This document shows, piece after piece, positions 1 to 6,648 of a stretch of 17,181 bases of DNA (position 1 is the first letter of the stretch; every line of letters starts with the position of its first letter). The translations under genes and the position numbers were made by a program. The DNA comes from Oscillospiraceae bacterium. Lineage in GTDB: Bacteria; Bacillota; Clostridia; Oscillospirales; Oscillospiraceae. The DNA lies in contig JAJPXI010000169.1 in the NCBI GenBank assembly GCA_021205585.1, forward strand, positions 1 through 17,181, given 5' to 3'. A model generated the notes under the pieces. That model was not told where the DNA came from and did no database searches. It worked only from the letters and a program-made list of their open reading frames with translations.

Positions 1-52
1 GCAACCTGTTGCATTTTGTCTGATTCTGTTGCGTTTACTCTGAAAATTGACC
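1..52. repeat. Left copy of 52-bp terminal inverted repeat
   Basis: Bases 1-52 are the exact reverse complement of 17129-17180, with no mismatch; identity stops at base 53. The repeat contains two 20-base imperfect direct repeats (6-25 and 26-45, both starting CTGTTGC, 15 of 20 identical) and a short palindrome GCAAC-CT-GTTGC at 1-12. Internal sub-repeats of this kind are typical of transposase-binding ends. Read outward from the window it begins GGTCAATTTTCAGAG, which recalls IS21-type ends, but that is a weak resemblance. It is either the tip of an insertion sequence lying outside the window or the end of the element itself. Confidence 0.9.
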
Positions 53-828
53 TTTCCAGCAGGTCTCCGTTCTGCGGTGATAAGCAGGGGAAGTCCACAG
101 CTCCGAGCTATTGGCAGGATTTCAAGACGGCGCTTGACATCGCGCCGGACAACCTACTGCATAGCATCCTCCAGGATGCCAAGCCTTTGCCGTACATCCC
201 GGTGTTCGACGCTTATAATTATGAGCTGTTAGGCAGATTTTTCGACATTCACGAGAAGCGGCTGCTTAATGCGTATCGCACCAACGCAACCAGATTTAAG
301 GGGTATTGTCTGGATGTCTCTAGCAAACAGCTTCTTGTAGCAGCAAAGACCGCCAAGAGTAGGGGGAGTCACTACGGGTATTTGTGCGAGTTCCTGAATG
401 GTACGGTCGCGGAAATTTCTGTGGTTCACAATATGCTGTTCGATGACAAGGCCGTTATGGTGTTCGCGGCGTTGCTCGCCAGGGAAAGCGACATCGCTAA
501 AACAGTATACGAGGCTTTCAAGGAGCGATCCACCTTGCTTATGCAGGTTCCCTGGTACGAGCGCCAGAAGCCGCAGGTTTCTGTCCCAGGATACATTGAG
601 CCACAGACTTTGGAACAGTATTCATCCCCTGCACAGAGGGCACATCAACAAGCTTTTGGAGAGCACCAATCCCGTCGATGCGCTAAACTCGACGAGGCTG
701 GAAACATCATCGAGGAGTATGTCAGTGCTACCGAGGCCGCAAGAGCGAACGGGATTTCTCTAGTATATATGTATAAACTTTGCAACGGTGTGCGCCGTTC
801 AAACAAATATCGTTTCAAATACCTGTAA
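16..828 (+). CDS. NUMOD-like DNA-binding protein, probably 5'-truncated
   Basis: The frame is open from base 1 through the inverted repeat, so the native N-terminus is probably lost or replaced; the TTG at 16 has no ribosome binding site. The last ~48 residues have the pattern of the NUMOD1 helix-turn-helix module seen in phage homing endonucleases and related proteins: a lysine/aspartate-rich 'KLDEAGNIIEEY' strand, a 'SATEAARANGIS' helix and a 'LCNGVRRSNKYRFKYL' end. The preceding ~200 residues are not recognised; no HNH or GIY-YIG nuclease motif is visible. It may be a sequence-specific DNA-binding protein of a phage or plasmid. A strong terminator follows directly. Module assignment moderately sure, overall function unknown. 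Confidence 0.7.
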   Translation: MSDSVAFTLKIDLSSRSPFCGDKQGKSTAPSYWQDFKTALDIAPDNLLHSILQDAKPLPYIPVFDAYNYELLGRFFDIHEKRLLNAYRTNATRFKGYCLDVSSKQLLVAAKTAKSRGSHYGYLCEFLNGTVAEISVVHNMLFDDKAVMVFAALLARESDIAKTVYEAFKERSTLLMQVPWYERQKPQVSVPGYIEPQTLEQYSSPAQRAHQQAFGEHQSRRCAKLDEAGNIIEEYVSATEAARANGISLVYMYKLCNGVRRSNKYRFKYL

Positions 829-834
829 TCCCAC

Positions 835-857
835 GCCGCCCGAAAGGGCGGCTTTTT
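835..857 (+). terminator. Intrinsic terminator after the NUMOD-like gene
   Basis: Perfect 7-bp GC stem GCCGCCC/GGGCGGC with a GAAA tetraloop followed by TTTTT. It begins 6 bases after the stop codon of the first gene and should end that transcript. Confidence 0.9.
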
Positions 858-867
858 CATGCAAAAA

Positions 868-891
868 GACGGGGCGCAAAAGCGCCCCGTC
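868..891. terminator. 10-bp GC hairpin, possible minus-strand terminator
   Basis: Perfect inverted repeat GACGGGGCGC / GCGCCCCGTC with an AAAA loop. On the minus strand the stem is followed by TTTTT (complement of 863-867), so it can act as a terminator in that direction; on the plus strand it lies 9 bases upstream of the ribosome binding site of the next gene and would form a 5' mRNA hairpin. Confidence 0.6.
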
Positions 892-913
892 AAATAAAAA
901 GGAGGTTTTACAA

Positions 914-1135
914 ATGTCGTTCGAGGTGTTCAGGGATCAGATTCTCCGGTTCGCAAAGCGGACGGGGATTCATGGTTCTCCGAGGTTTGAGAAGCGGGAC
1001 GGCGGCAGGTTCGCCGCCAGCTACCCAGGTGTCTACTTCTGGGGCTGTGACGGGTCGAAGAAAGTCACCGTTCAGTGGGGATACCGGCGGCATCTTGCGG
1101 TCGCCGACCTGGAGGAGGTGTTGGCGAGATGTTAG
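914..1135 (+). CDS. Small hypothetical protein, 73 aa
   Basis: Start ATG 914 is chosen because AGGAGG (900-905) sits 8 bases upstream; longer starts have no such site. The product is basic and aromatic-rich, with a central GVYFWG segment and a C-terminal 'ADLEEVLARC' helix, no membrane segment and no recognised domain. Its stop overlaps the start of the next gene (ATGTTAG), indicating translational coupling with the two genes that follow. Function unknown. Confidence 0.75.
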   Translation: MSFEVFRDQILRFAKRTGIHGSPRFEKRDGGRFAASYPGVYFWGCDGSKKVTVQWGYRRHLAVADLEEVLARC

Positions 1136-1251
1136 AGGACTACATATGGGACACGGCAGACATCGAATGTTGTGTTGCCAACGGATGTAAAGGGGTTTAT
1201 GTTGACGGCTATCTGCTTGCCTCTATGGAGGATGAGAGCTATGACGTATGA
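1129..1251 (+). CDS. Very small acidic protein, 40 aa
   Basis: This frame starts at ATG 1129 inside the end of the upstream gene, with GGAGGAGGTG (1111-1120) ideally spaced, and ends at TGA 1249-1251 inside the start of the next gene. Overlaps at both ends are what a real member of a compact operon shows. The product is acidic, with two Cys-containing segments (IECCV, NGC). No family recognised. Confidence 0.6.
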   Translation: MLEDYIWDTADIECCVANGCKGVYVDGYLLASMEDESYDV

Positions 1252-1438
1252 GGTTTTGATTGAAGAGCTGGTCAGTCAGGAGTTTGAGGTTGAGGCTGAG
1301 TCAGCGGACGAGGCTCGGCAAATCGCCGAGGACAAGTATTACAAAGGTGAGTTCGTGGTCGGTAGCGGAAATGTGTCCTACAGAGAGATCGGGGTAAAAG
1401 GTTCTGACGGGTGTTATCGCGGCTTTCGCGAGTTCTGA
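1241..1438 (+). CDS. DpnD/PcfM-like small protein
   Basis: ATG 1241 follows GGAGG at 1227-1231. The 65-aa product fits the small DpnD/PcfM family: an N-terminal beta strand (YEVLIEEL), a second strand 'FEVEAES', a helix 'ADEARQIAEDKYYKGE' and a final strand 'FVVGSGN'. Members occur on Gram-positive conjugative elements and phages next to restriction or conjugation genes, and their biochemical role is not established. It overlaps the preceding 40-aa gene, so the three small genes form one unit. Family call fairly sure from the alternating strand-helix pattern and the A-x-S-A-D-E-A motif. Confidence 0.75.
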   Translation: MTYEVLIEELVSQEFEVEAESADEARQIAEDKYYKGEFVVGSGNVSYREIGVKGSDGCYRGFREF

Positions 1439-1547
1439 GCTATGGGCTTGGACTGGTACGGGTTCGAGTGGCTGTAGCGGAGTGGGCGGGTGCTACAGTG
1501 TAGTGGGTGTTTCTGTCGGGTTTTTACTTCCTTTCTTCCCTGACGGA

Positions 1548-1596
1548 TGCGGTTCGATTCCGCAGGGCGGGTTCGGAATGGGGCCTGAACCCGCCC
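1548..1596 (+). other. tRNA T-arm-like hairpin plus long GC hairpin
   Basis: In the 184-base gap between genes (1439-1622), bases 1548-1564 form a perfect 5-bp stem with a 7-base loop TTCGATT, exactly a tRNA T-arm. It is followed immediately by a 10-bp stem GGGCGGGTTC (1565-1574) / GAACCCGCCC (1587-1596), extended by GG/CC around a bulge. No acceptor partner, D-arm or anticodon arm fits, so this is not a complete tRNA. A further 7-bp stem, CTGTAGC/GCTACAG, lies upstream around 1471-1497. The gap probably forms a structured leader or intercistronic RNA. Confidence 0.45.
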
Positions 1597-1622
1597 AACA
1601 CATATTGAAAGGAGTACAGAAA

Positions 1623-1787
1623 ATGAAACAGAAACTGATTGGTGTGTTAATCTTGGCTGTCTGTGTCGGTGTGCTGGTTTTCGCTGCACACGGCACAGGC
1701 TTTACGGACTCCGACGCAACCCCGGTTTTGCTACTCGCCCCGCTGGGTTTGTGGTTAACCGTGAGCAAGCGCCGGATCATTTGTTAG
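1623..1787 (+). CDS. Small membrane protein, 54 aa
   Basis: ATG 1623 follows AAAGGAG (1608-1614). The 54-residue product has a short basic start (MKQK), a hydrophobic segment of about 18 residues (LIGVLILAVCVGVLVFAA), a polar turn with acidic residues (FTDSDA), a second hydrophobic stretch (PVLLLAPLGLWLTV) and a basic tail (SKRRIIC), so it probably spans the membrane twice. Size and topology would allow a holin-like or accessory membrane peptide, but no motif supports that. The next gene starts within 4 bases of its stop. Confidence 0.65.
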   Translation: MKQKLIGVLILAVCVGVLVFAAHGTGFTDSDATPVLLLAPLGLWLTVSKRRIIC

Positions 1788-1790
1788 GAG

Positions 1791-2135
1791 GTGAGTCTGA
1801 TTACAAAGAGTAATCACGACGAGCTGTACAGAAAAGCAGCTCTGGAACAGAAGCGATGGCGGGATAAGCTGCTCGCCCAGAAACCACAGGTCATTTTGGA
1901 CTCTGCAGCGGAGTACCTAATCCGGGAGGAATTGCTCCAGCTCTTGGAGGAGCGAACCTTACCGGAGGATTTTGCGGAGGCTTTGAGTTGGGAGGTACGC
2001 CCATTGGCGACTTTATACAAGTCTCTGTATATCGACATATCTGAAACCATTGAAGAAGAGTTATGGACGGCCATTTATAATGCAGCGAGGGATTCGCTGT
2101 ATAAAAAGGAAAGGAAGAACAGCAATGGAAGCTAA
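1791..2135 (+). CDS. DUF3848-like protein
   Basis: The product (114 aa from GTG 1791) matches the general pattern of DUF3848, a small helical family common on Clostridia mobile elements: an 'LYRKAALEQKRWRDKLL' helix, 'ILDSAAEYLIREELLQLLEE' and 'PLATLYKSLYIDISETIEEELW'. The start is uncertain: the strong site AGGAGGTGA overlaps the GTG itself, so initiation at ATT 1800, with 5 bases of spacing, is also possible. Function of the family is unknown. Its end overlaps the next gene by 11 bases. Confidence 0.7.
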   Translation: MSLITKSNHDELYRKAALEQKRWRDKLLAQKPQVILDSAAEYLIREELLQLLEERTLPEDFAEALSWEVRPLATLYKSLYIDISETIEEELWTAIYNAARDSLYKKERKNSNGS

Positions 2136-2718
2136 AATTCTTGTCGAACCAAGCAAAGTTTGGCGGTTTTACCTGGATGAGCTGGAGAAAACCGACCAGG
2201 TAGACGAAACACTCGCGGAAAATTCAGACTATGGGTTTGAGATTGTCATTGTGGGTCGAAGCCCAATCGGAGCGACCGTCGAGGTCGTGGCCGACGGCAT
2301 CGTTTCTCGGACAGAGAGCGTGGACGCGTTCGACTGCTACGAGGTGGTCGAGGGGTTGTACGAAACCTATATGTCCAAAGATGTGTCGGGGATTCTCGCC
2401 GAGGAGGACGAGAAAGAGCAGGCCGGGAATTTTGACGGACCGGATTCTATGATTAAGAAGTTGGATGAGATTGACCAGCGTGAAGAGGAGTTAGACTTCG
2501 CTATCTATGAGATGCTGGAGATTTTCATGCCGGATATTTCCTGCGATATTGACGGCTACGGCACGGATGTCTATGGCCAGCTCAAAGACCTGATCTGTGA
2601 GTGGCTGTACAAGGAGCACGGCATCTCGGTGTACCGGCCTATGTTCCTGGTGGACGAGGACGGCGTTGAGTCATACGAGGAATACCCATACGAGGAATTG
2701 TATCTGGACGAGGATTGA
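2125..2718 (+). CDS. Acidic hypothetical protein, 197 aa
   Basis: ATG 2125 is preferred to longer starts because AAAGGAAG lies 7 bases upstream and the gene then overlaps its neighbour by only 11 bases. The product is strongly acidic, has no Cys-rich, membrane or nuclease motif, and reads as two parts: residues 1-90 with a beta-rich segment (YGFEIVIVG, ATVEVVADGIV) and residues 110-197 with helices around 'DEIDQREEELDFAIYEMLEIF' and an acidic Tyr-rich C-terminus. Family not recognised; the charge would suit a DNA-mimic or a protein-binding adaptor, which is only a guess. Confidence 0.65.
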   Translation: MEAKILVEPSKVWRFYLDELEKTDQVDETLAENSDYGFEIVIVGRSPIGATVEVVADGIVSRTESVDAFDCYEVVEGLYETYMSKDVSGILAEEDEKEQAGNFDGPDSMIKKLDEIDQREEELDFAIYEMLEIFMPDISCDIDGYGTDVYGQLKDLICEWLYKEHGISVYRPMFLVDEDGVESYEEYPYEELYLDED

Positions 2719-2723
2719 TCTTG

Positions 2724-2830
2724 CCAGCCGGTTTCGGCTGGTTGCCTACCATAGCGCAGCCTCCCCGTGGCGTAGGTGGATGCGGGTTTTGCAGGCTTTA
2801 CCGCAACCAATGGCGACTAAATGGCCAAAG
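2724..2830 (+). other. Structured leader with three hairpins
   Basis: The 140-base gap before the next gene holds CCAGCCG/CGGCTGG (2724-2741, GUUU loop), a CCTAC...GTAGG stem and a TGCGG...CCGCA stem in succession. There is no T-tract, so the first is not a clear terminator. The gap probably gives the downstream mRNA a folded 5' leader. Confidence 0.4.
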
Positions 2831-2858
2831 AGCCAAAGAGTTAAAGGAGTTTTGAGTA

Positions 2859-3263
2859 ATGGCTAAAATCGTAATCGCAGGTGACGCTGTTGTCGTCACG
2901 TCCAGCATGAAGCTGGAGGACATCAAAAACATCCAGAAGTATCGTCCTGACGCACTGCTGCTGAAGGATGAGGACGGCGAGCCTGTCTTCAAGCTGGGTG
3001 TCAGCAGAGACGGCAGTTGCGGGAGCCTCGGTAAGTACGGGGCTGAGTTTGCCAACGCCGCTCGGGACGGTAGCGGGCTGGCTATTATGACCCTGAGTGC
3101 CGCAGGTGCCCCGGAGGACCAGGATATTACCGAGTTCGTCGCCGACACCATTGGTGCGAACGTCGCCCAGCTGAACAAGCTGGAGGCAACGCTGCCTGAC
3201 GTGCTGTCCGAGATCGCCGCCGAGCGCGAGGAGATCAAGGCTAGCATCACGGTGGCTCAGTAA
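2859..3263 (+). CDS. Companion protein of the ubiquitin-like cassette, 134 aa
   Basis: ATG 2859 follows AAAGGAG with good spacing. The N-terminus is strand-rich (AKIVIAGDAVVVTSSMKLEDI), the middle is Gly/Ser-rich (VSRDGSCGSLGKYGAEFANAARDGSG), and the C-terminal ~35 residues form a helix (LNKLEATLPDVLSEIAAERE). It is the first gene of the cassette, directly upstream of the ubiquitin-like protein. In PRTRC cassettes a small protein (PRTRC_E) occupies a comparable position; this gene may be its counterpart, but I rely on context rather than a motif. Function unknown. Confidence 0.65.
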   Translation: MAKIVIAGDAVVVTSSMKLEDIKNIQKYRPDALLLKDEDGEPVFKLGVSRDGSCGSLGKYGAEFANAARDGSGLAIMTLSAAGAPEDQDITEFVADTIGANVAQLNKLEATLPDVLSEIAAEREEIKASITVAQ

Positions 3264-3270
3264 CCCCGGC

Positions 3271-3298
3271 GGGCGGGGTGCGGTGATGCACCCCGCCC
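3271..3298 (+). other. 11-bp GC hairpin between cassette genes
   Basis: Perfect stem GGGCGGGGTGC / GCACCCCGCCC with loop GGTGAT, 7 bases after the stop codon. No T-run follows (CGAAAC), so it is more likely an mRNA-stabilising or partly terminating structure than a complete intrinsic terminator. It could set the relative levels of the two flanking proteins. Confidence 0.6.
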
Positions 3299-3355
3299 CG
3301 AAACTTACATCATAGCAAAACGCCAAAATTTATAAATTAAAAGGAGATTATTACT

Positions 3356-3583
3356 ATGCTGCGTATTACTGTCGGTAACAATGTTAAGCGCGATAACGTC
3401 ATCGTGGATTCTACTGCCACTCTGCGCCAGGTTCTGGAGGATGCGGGTATCGACTACACCCAGGGCGTCATGCACCTGGACGGTGCGGCTCTTCAGCCAG
3501 GAGATCTGGACAAGACCTTTGCGGATTTCGGTATCACCGAGCGTGCGTTCCTGCTGAACGTAGTCAAGGCGACCAACGCCTGA
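3356..3583 (+). CDS. Ubiquitin-like (beta-grasp) protein, 75 aa
   Basis: ATG 3356 follows AAAAGGAG (3340-3347). The 75-residue length and layout fit ubiquitin: strand 1 (LRITVGNN), strand 2 (RDNVIVDSTA), the main helix (TLRQVLEDAGI), a middle strand with a Leu-Asp-Gly turn (GVMHLDGAAL), the 'PGDLDKTFADFGI' segment equivalent to the ubiquitin P-x-D-x-T-L-x-D-Y/F-x-I motif, and a last strand (RAFLLNVVKA). It lies among E1-, E2- and JAB-like genes, so it is the likely modifier. It ends KATNA, with no Gly-Gly. It may be attached by a different C-terminal residue, amidated, or act non-covalently. Confident in the fold, less so in conjugation. Confidence 0.85.
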   Translation: MLRITVGNNVKRDNVIVDSTATLRQVLEDAGIDYTQGVMHLDGAALQPGDLDKTFADFGITERAFLLNVVKATNA

Positions 3584-3590
3584 CTTCTTA

Positions 3591-3614
3591 GCCCGCCGGT
3601 TTTACCCGGCGGGC
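3591..3614 (+). terminator. Terminator-like hairpin after the ubiquitin-like gene
   Basis: Perfect 9-bp stem GCCCGCCGG / CCGGCGGGC followed by ATTTAT. It lies 7 bases after the stop codon and probably ends or attenuates the transcript carrying the small ubiquitin-like gene, allowing more of it than of the downstream enzymes. Confidence 0.7.
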
Positions 3615-3620
3615 ATTTAT

Positions 3621-3729
3621 GGCGGGAGACGGATCTAGATGCGCACCGTGAATGCTTTAGTTGGCTCGGTCATTTGTTGTTGCTGTTGGCATTGCCGTTG
3701 TGCCGGTTCAACTCCGGCACCCGCCACCA
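3621..3729 (+). other. tRNA-like 3' end in the gap before the E2-like gene
   Basis: Bases 3702-3718 form a perfect T-arm (GCCGG, loop TTCAACT, CCGGC), followed by ACCCGCC, an A and CCA at 3727-3729, just as in a tRNA with encoded CCA. GGCGGG at 3621-3626 pairs with CCCGCC at 3720-3725, giving six acceptor pairs; position 7 is A-A. The body between is G/T-rich, gives about 109 bases in total, and shows no good D- or anticodon arm. I call it tRNA-like: a degenerate tRNA or a processing signal in the leader of the next gene. Confidence 0.45.
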
Positions 3730-3756
3730 TCCACAAAAAGAAAAGGAGGAACTTAT

Positions 3757-5244
3757 ATGTTTGAAAACGCAATCAAAGAGACCCCGTTCACATCACCGGC
3801 GGCAGAAATCAGGTTCCGCGACAGTATCGACGGAACAAACTTTATCCGCGACCGGACATTTGTCGCTACGCTCCGGGCTTTGGTCGGTCCAAGGTTGCCG
3901 AAGGGTGAGCGAATTTTGCTCAGGTTCAGAGAATGTAGCCAGAAACTCCAATCCAAGGAGCACGCAAAACAGTACACAGAGAACGAACTGGACTGCATTT
4001 TTCAGGGAGTCAACGGGCAGATCGTGGTTTGCAACTTCAGCAATCCGGAGGTTGACGGGGCGTCCAGTTCTGTGGATACCATGACCGAGTATTTCGATGA
4101 ACTTGATGGCTGGCAGCGGCTCCCAAAGATGACTGAGTTCTATCAAAAATCTTTTGTCGTGTCCTGCTTTGTGAATCCTGAGACGAAGAGCGTGGCGATT
4201 TTTGCCGCCCGGTTAAATCTCAGGTATATGCACTACTTACAGTGTTCTATCTTTGCATTTCTGCCCTGGTATTTCGATCCGAAGGTCGGAGTTTCCGAGC
4301 TGGAAATGGAACTGATTCAGTCGTTGCGGGAGCGGACATCGGATAGGTATATGAATTGCCTCCTACGTCTGGCTGAAAAGTATGATTTCCGGTCTGAGCA
4401 GATTCGGGAGATGCTTGACGGCTTCGAGTTTCGGTACATAAACCAAGAACGGAGTCTGGTATCGACCAGAATTGAGGACATCACCCAAAGAATCCGGGAG
4501 TTCAATGATGAAATAGGGAATCTGCTTAAACAGAAGGCGGATCAGGACGCTCTCTTGCTCGGCCTGGATCAAAAGGCGGCTGAAGGGAGCGACGGGGAGT
4601 CTGAAATCATGCAGTATTTTCTATGCAATCAGAGCCTGTCGTTGGTCGATGTCGATGATACGAAGATGGTGTTTATCGCCAAGGGGTATCTGGAGTATTT
4701 CGATGAGGACTTGGCGCGGGCGGCCATCAACAACCCACGCAGCTTTATCTATCGCCCAGACGGACGTGCTTGCGACAACTATATCAAGGCTGAGGACATG
4801 AAGAAATTGATGACCGCAATCTTCATCGACCAGACGATTAAGATCCGGGCTTGCGCAGCGTATCAGTTTGATCTGCCTGGCAGAGTTGGTTGTTATTCTG
4901 AGTATCGCTATGGGTATGAGTTTAACGATTGCACTCCAAATCCACATACCGACGGGTTCTCCTGTATGGGGACCTACACCAGCGTAATTAACCAGCTGTT
5001 AGAGGGGAATGACTACATCGGCGCAATTGAGCAGTGCATCGCGTCCTGTAAGAGCCTGAACTTTGGGGACAGCATCGTGATGTCGGAGTTCATGCGGCGG
5101 CTCTACGGGTTCAGCCCCAGAGCGAGTGACCGTATCAATATCCGCTGTATCGAGTTGCCAGACGGAACGGTAGTCGATCCGAAAGGCGCGGTTGCGTGGC
5201 TGAATAGCCAGGAAGGGGAGGATTCCAATGAGCAAAGTAATTAA
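3757..5244 (+). CDS. E2-like (UBC-like) protein of the cassette, 495 aa
   Basis: ATG 3757 is chosen over earlier starts because AAAAGGAGG lies just upstream. Residues ~1-220 are an unrecognised mixed domain. Residues ~235-290 are predicted coiled coil (ISTRIEDITQRIREFNDEI type heptads). The C-terminal third contains N395-P396-H397, then Cys403 in a 'DGFSCMGTY' context, followed by a helix-rich 'LLEGNDYIGAIEQCI' stretch. This mirrors the HPN...ICLD layout of ubiquitin-conjugating enzymes and the P-H...C.G variants in bacterial operons, so Cys403 is the likely thioester site. The gene overlaps the JAB gene by 17 bases. E2-like assignment is inferred from motif and context; the size exceeds a simple E2. 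A PRTRC_B- or PRTRC_F-like role is an alternative. Confidence 0.6.
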   Translation: MFENAIKETPFTSPAAEIRFRDSIDGTNFIRDRTFVATLRALVGPRLPKGERILLRFRECSQKLQSKEHAKQYTENELDCIFQGVNGQIVVCNFSNPEVDGASSSVDTMTEYFDELDGWQRLPKMTEFYQKSFVVSCFVNPETKSVAIFAARLNLRYMHYLQCSIFAFLPWYFDPKVGVSELEMELIQSLRERTSDRYMNCLLRLAEKYDFRSEQIREMLDGFEFRYINQERSLVSTRIEDITQRIREFNDEIGNLLKQKADQDALLLGLDQKAAEGSDGESEIMQYFLCNQSLSLVDVDDTKMVFIAKGYLEYFDEDLARAAINNPRSFIYRPDGRACDNYIKAEDMKKLMTAIFIDQTIKIRACAAYQFDLPGRVGCYSEYRYGYEFNDCTPNPHTDGFSCMGTYTSVINQLLEGNDYIGAIEQCIASCKSLNFGDSIVMSEFMRRLYGFSPRASDRINIRCIELPDGTVVDPKGAVAWLNSQEGEDSNEQSN

Positions 5245-6073
5245 GTTCACACAGCAGGAAATTGAGGAAATGCGGGGCGAGTTTGATAAGGCTTTACAAG
5301 ATGCGAAGCTGGCCGATGGGAAGTTCAGCTTCACAAAGTCCGTCGGCCAACTCAACCGCAAGGCAAAGCTCTACTTCACGCCGAGTTCGTATATCAAAAT
5401 GCAAATGCTGGTCGCGGACGCGGATAAAGAAATCGCCTGGCATGGGGTAGCCAAGCGGCACGAGACCGAGAAGGACGCCTATGTCATCTCAGACATCCTG
5501 GTCTACCCTCAGATTGTCACCGGCGCGAACGTGGATACCGACCAGGAAAAATATCAGATGTGGCTGATGGGATTTGAAGACGATGTGTTTAACAATATCC
5601 GGATGCAGGGTCATTCCCATGTCAATATGGGGGTCACGCCATCGGGGGTTGATACCAGCTTCTATGAAAAGATTCTCGACCAGCTCGAGGACGATATGTT
5701 CTATGTGTTCCTGATTTGGAATAAGCGCGGGGATAATTGGATTAAGATTTACGACCTTGCGGAAAACGTGTTGTTTGAGACGGTGGATATTACACTGGGG
5801 TTTGTAGAGGACGGCGTTGATTTTGGGAAGTTCCTGACCGACGCAAGGGCTTCCGTCCAGGATAAGGTGTACACTCCGGCCAAGCCAAATGTTACTACAT
5901 ATGGTCAAGGGTGGAGCGTTTATCAGGCTCCGCAGGCCATCCCTCCCAAGCCTGGTGCCACACAACCGGGAGCTGTATTGCTGAATAATAGCGTGGCACC
6001 GGCGAGCAAACCTGTCGCTCCTGCCAAGAAGAAAAAGAAGAAGCGCGTTGATTCGTATAGGAATTATCTGTAA
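5228..6073 (+). CDS. JAB/JAMM metallopeptidase, deubiquitinase-like
   Basis: ATG 5228 follows GGGGAGG and overlaps the upstream gene, so the two are translationally coupled. The JAMM zinc site is complete: Glu68, then H129-S-H131, seven residues, S139, two residues, D142, the exact HSHx7Sx2D pattern. The domain spans about residues 40-195. After it comes a Pro/Ala-rich linker (210-265) and a run of six lysines near the C-terminus, which may bind nucleic acid or the neighbouring acidic protein. JAB peptidases in such cassettes remove a modifier or trim its tail. The modifier here has no Gly-Gly, so the cleavage site is unclear. Comparable to PRTRC_A. High confidence in domain and active site. 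Confidence 0.92.
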   Translation: MSKVIKFTQQEIEEMRGEFDKALQDAKLADGKFSFTKSVGQLNRKAKLYFTPSSYIKMQMLVADADKEIAWHGVAKRHETEKDAYVISDILVYPQIVTGANVDTDQEKYQMWLMGFEDDVFNNIRMQGHSHVNMGVTPSGVDTSFYEKILDQLEDDMFYVFLIWNKRGDNWIKIYDLAENVLFETVDITLGFVEDGVDFGKFLTDARASVQDKVYTPAKPNVTTYGQGWSVYQAPQAIPPKPGATQPGAVLLNNSVAPASKPVAPAKKKKKKRVDSYRNYL

Positions 6074-6087
6074 AGGAGGTATTTCTG

Positions 6088-6636
6088 ATGACCAGAGATG
6101 AATTCTGTGAAATCGACACCTGGTACGAACTGTTAGAATTCTGCGACGAAGTAGACTACGACCATAACGATGTATTTATCTGGGATGAACTCTGCAACTG
6201 GGTTGATGGAGAAATCCGTGACAGAATACAACAGGTGGAATGGACAGAGGTCAGGGATTTTCTAGATGGACTGCCGCAAGAGGATGCCTATACGGTATAT
6301 ATCCAAGACGACGACTATGACTTCTGCGGCTCAGACGATGACGATAGATACTTTCGTGAGTACAAAGATCTCGTTGAGGATTGGTGCGACGGTGAAGATC
6401 TATTCGACGACGAGGAGGAGGACGAGGACGATGAGTGGGACGGTGATGACTGTGTAGACGAGGAGCCGTTGAGGACACCATCTCATGAATCTATGGACAC
6501 CCAGGAGTCGCTGGAGCCGGAGCCGGTTTCCTTTGCCGAACTTTTCGAGGGCGGCGCTACAATCCGCTCTTTCGTCCAGAAAAACCAGCGTCCTGAACGG
6601 AACGAACGGCCGGATGAGATTCCGCTGCCGTGGTAA
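6088..6636 (+). CDS. Highly acidic protein between JAB and E1-like genes, 182 aa
   Basis: ATG 6088 follows AAAGGAGG with ideal spacing. Residues 1-70 are Trp/Asp-rich and helical (WYELLEFCDEVDYDHND, WTEVRDFLDG). Residues ~75-130 are almost wholly acidic (DDDYDFCGSDDDD, DDEEEDEDDEWDGDD). The rest is Pro/Ser/Glu-rich, with a basic patch near the end (QKNQRPERNERPDE). No family recognised. Its place inside the cassette, between a Lys-tailed peptidase and the E1-like enzyme, suggests a scaffold, a DNA mimic or a substrate of the modifier. Function inferred only from position and charge. Confidence 0.7.
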   Translation: MTRDEFCEIDTWYELLEFCDEVDYDHNDVFIWDELCNWVDGEIRDRIQQVEWTEVRDFLDGLPQEDAYTVYIQDDDYDFCGSDDDDRYFREYKDLVEDWCDGEDLFDDEEEDEDDEWDGDDCVDEEPLRTPSHESMDTQESLEPEPVSFAELFEGGATIRSFVQKNQRPERNERPDEIPLPW

Positions 6637-6648
6637 AGGAGTGATTCT

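Noticed and set aside
1442..1477. 11-codon Trp-rich leader peptide (MGLDWYGFEWL) with downstream hairpins, as in attenuation
   Set aside because: No ribosome binding site, and the downstream gene is a small membrane protein with no link to tryptophan.
2571..3326. Long open frames on the minus strand opposite the cassette genes
   Set aside because: They mirror the codon bias of the plus-strand genes, lack ribosome binding sites and have Ser/Leu-rich translations typical of antisense shadows.
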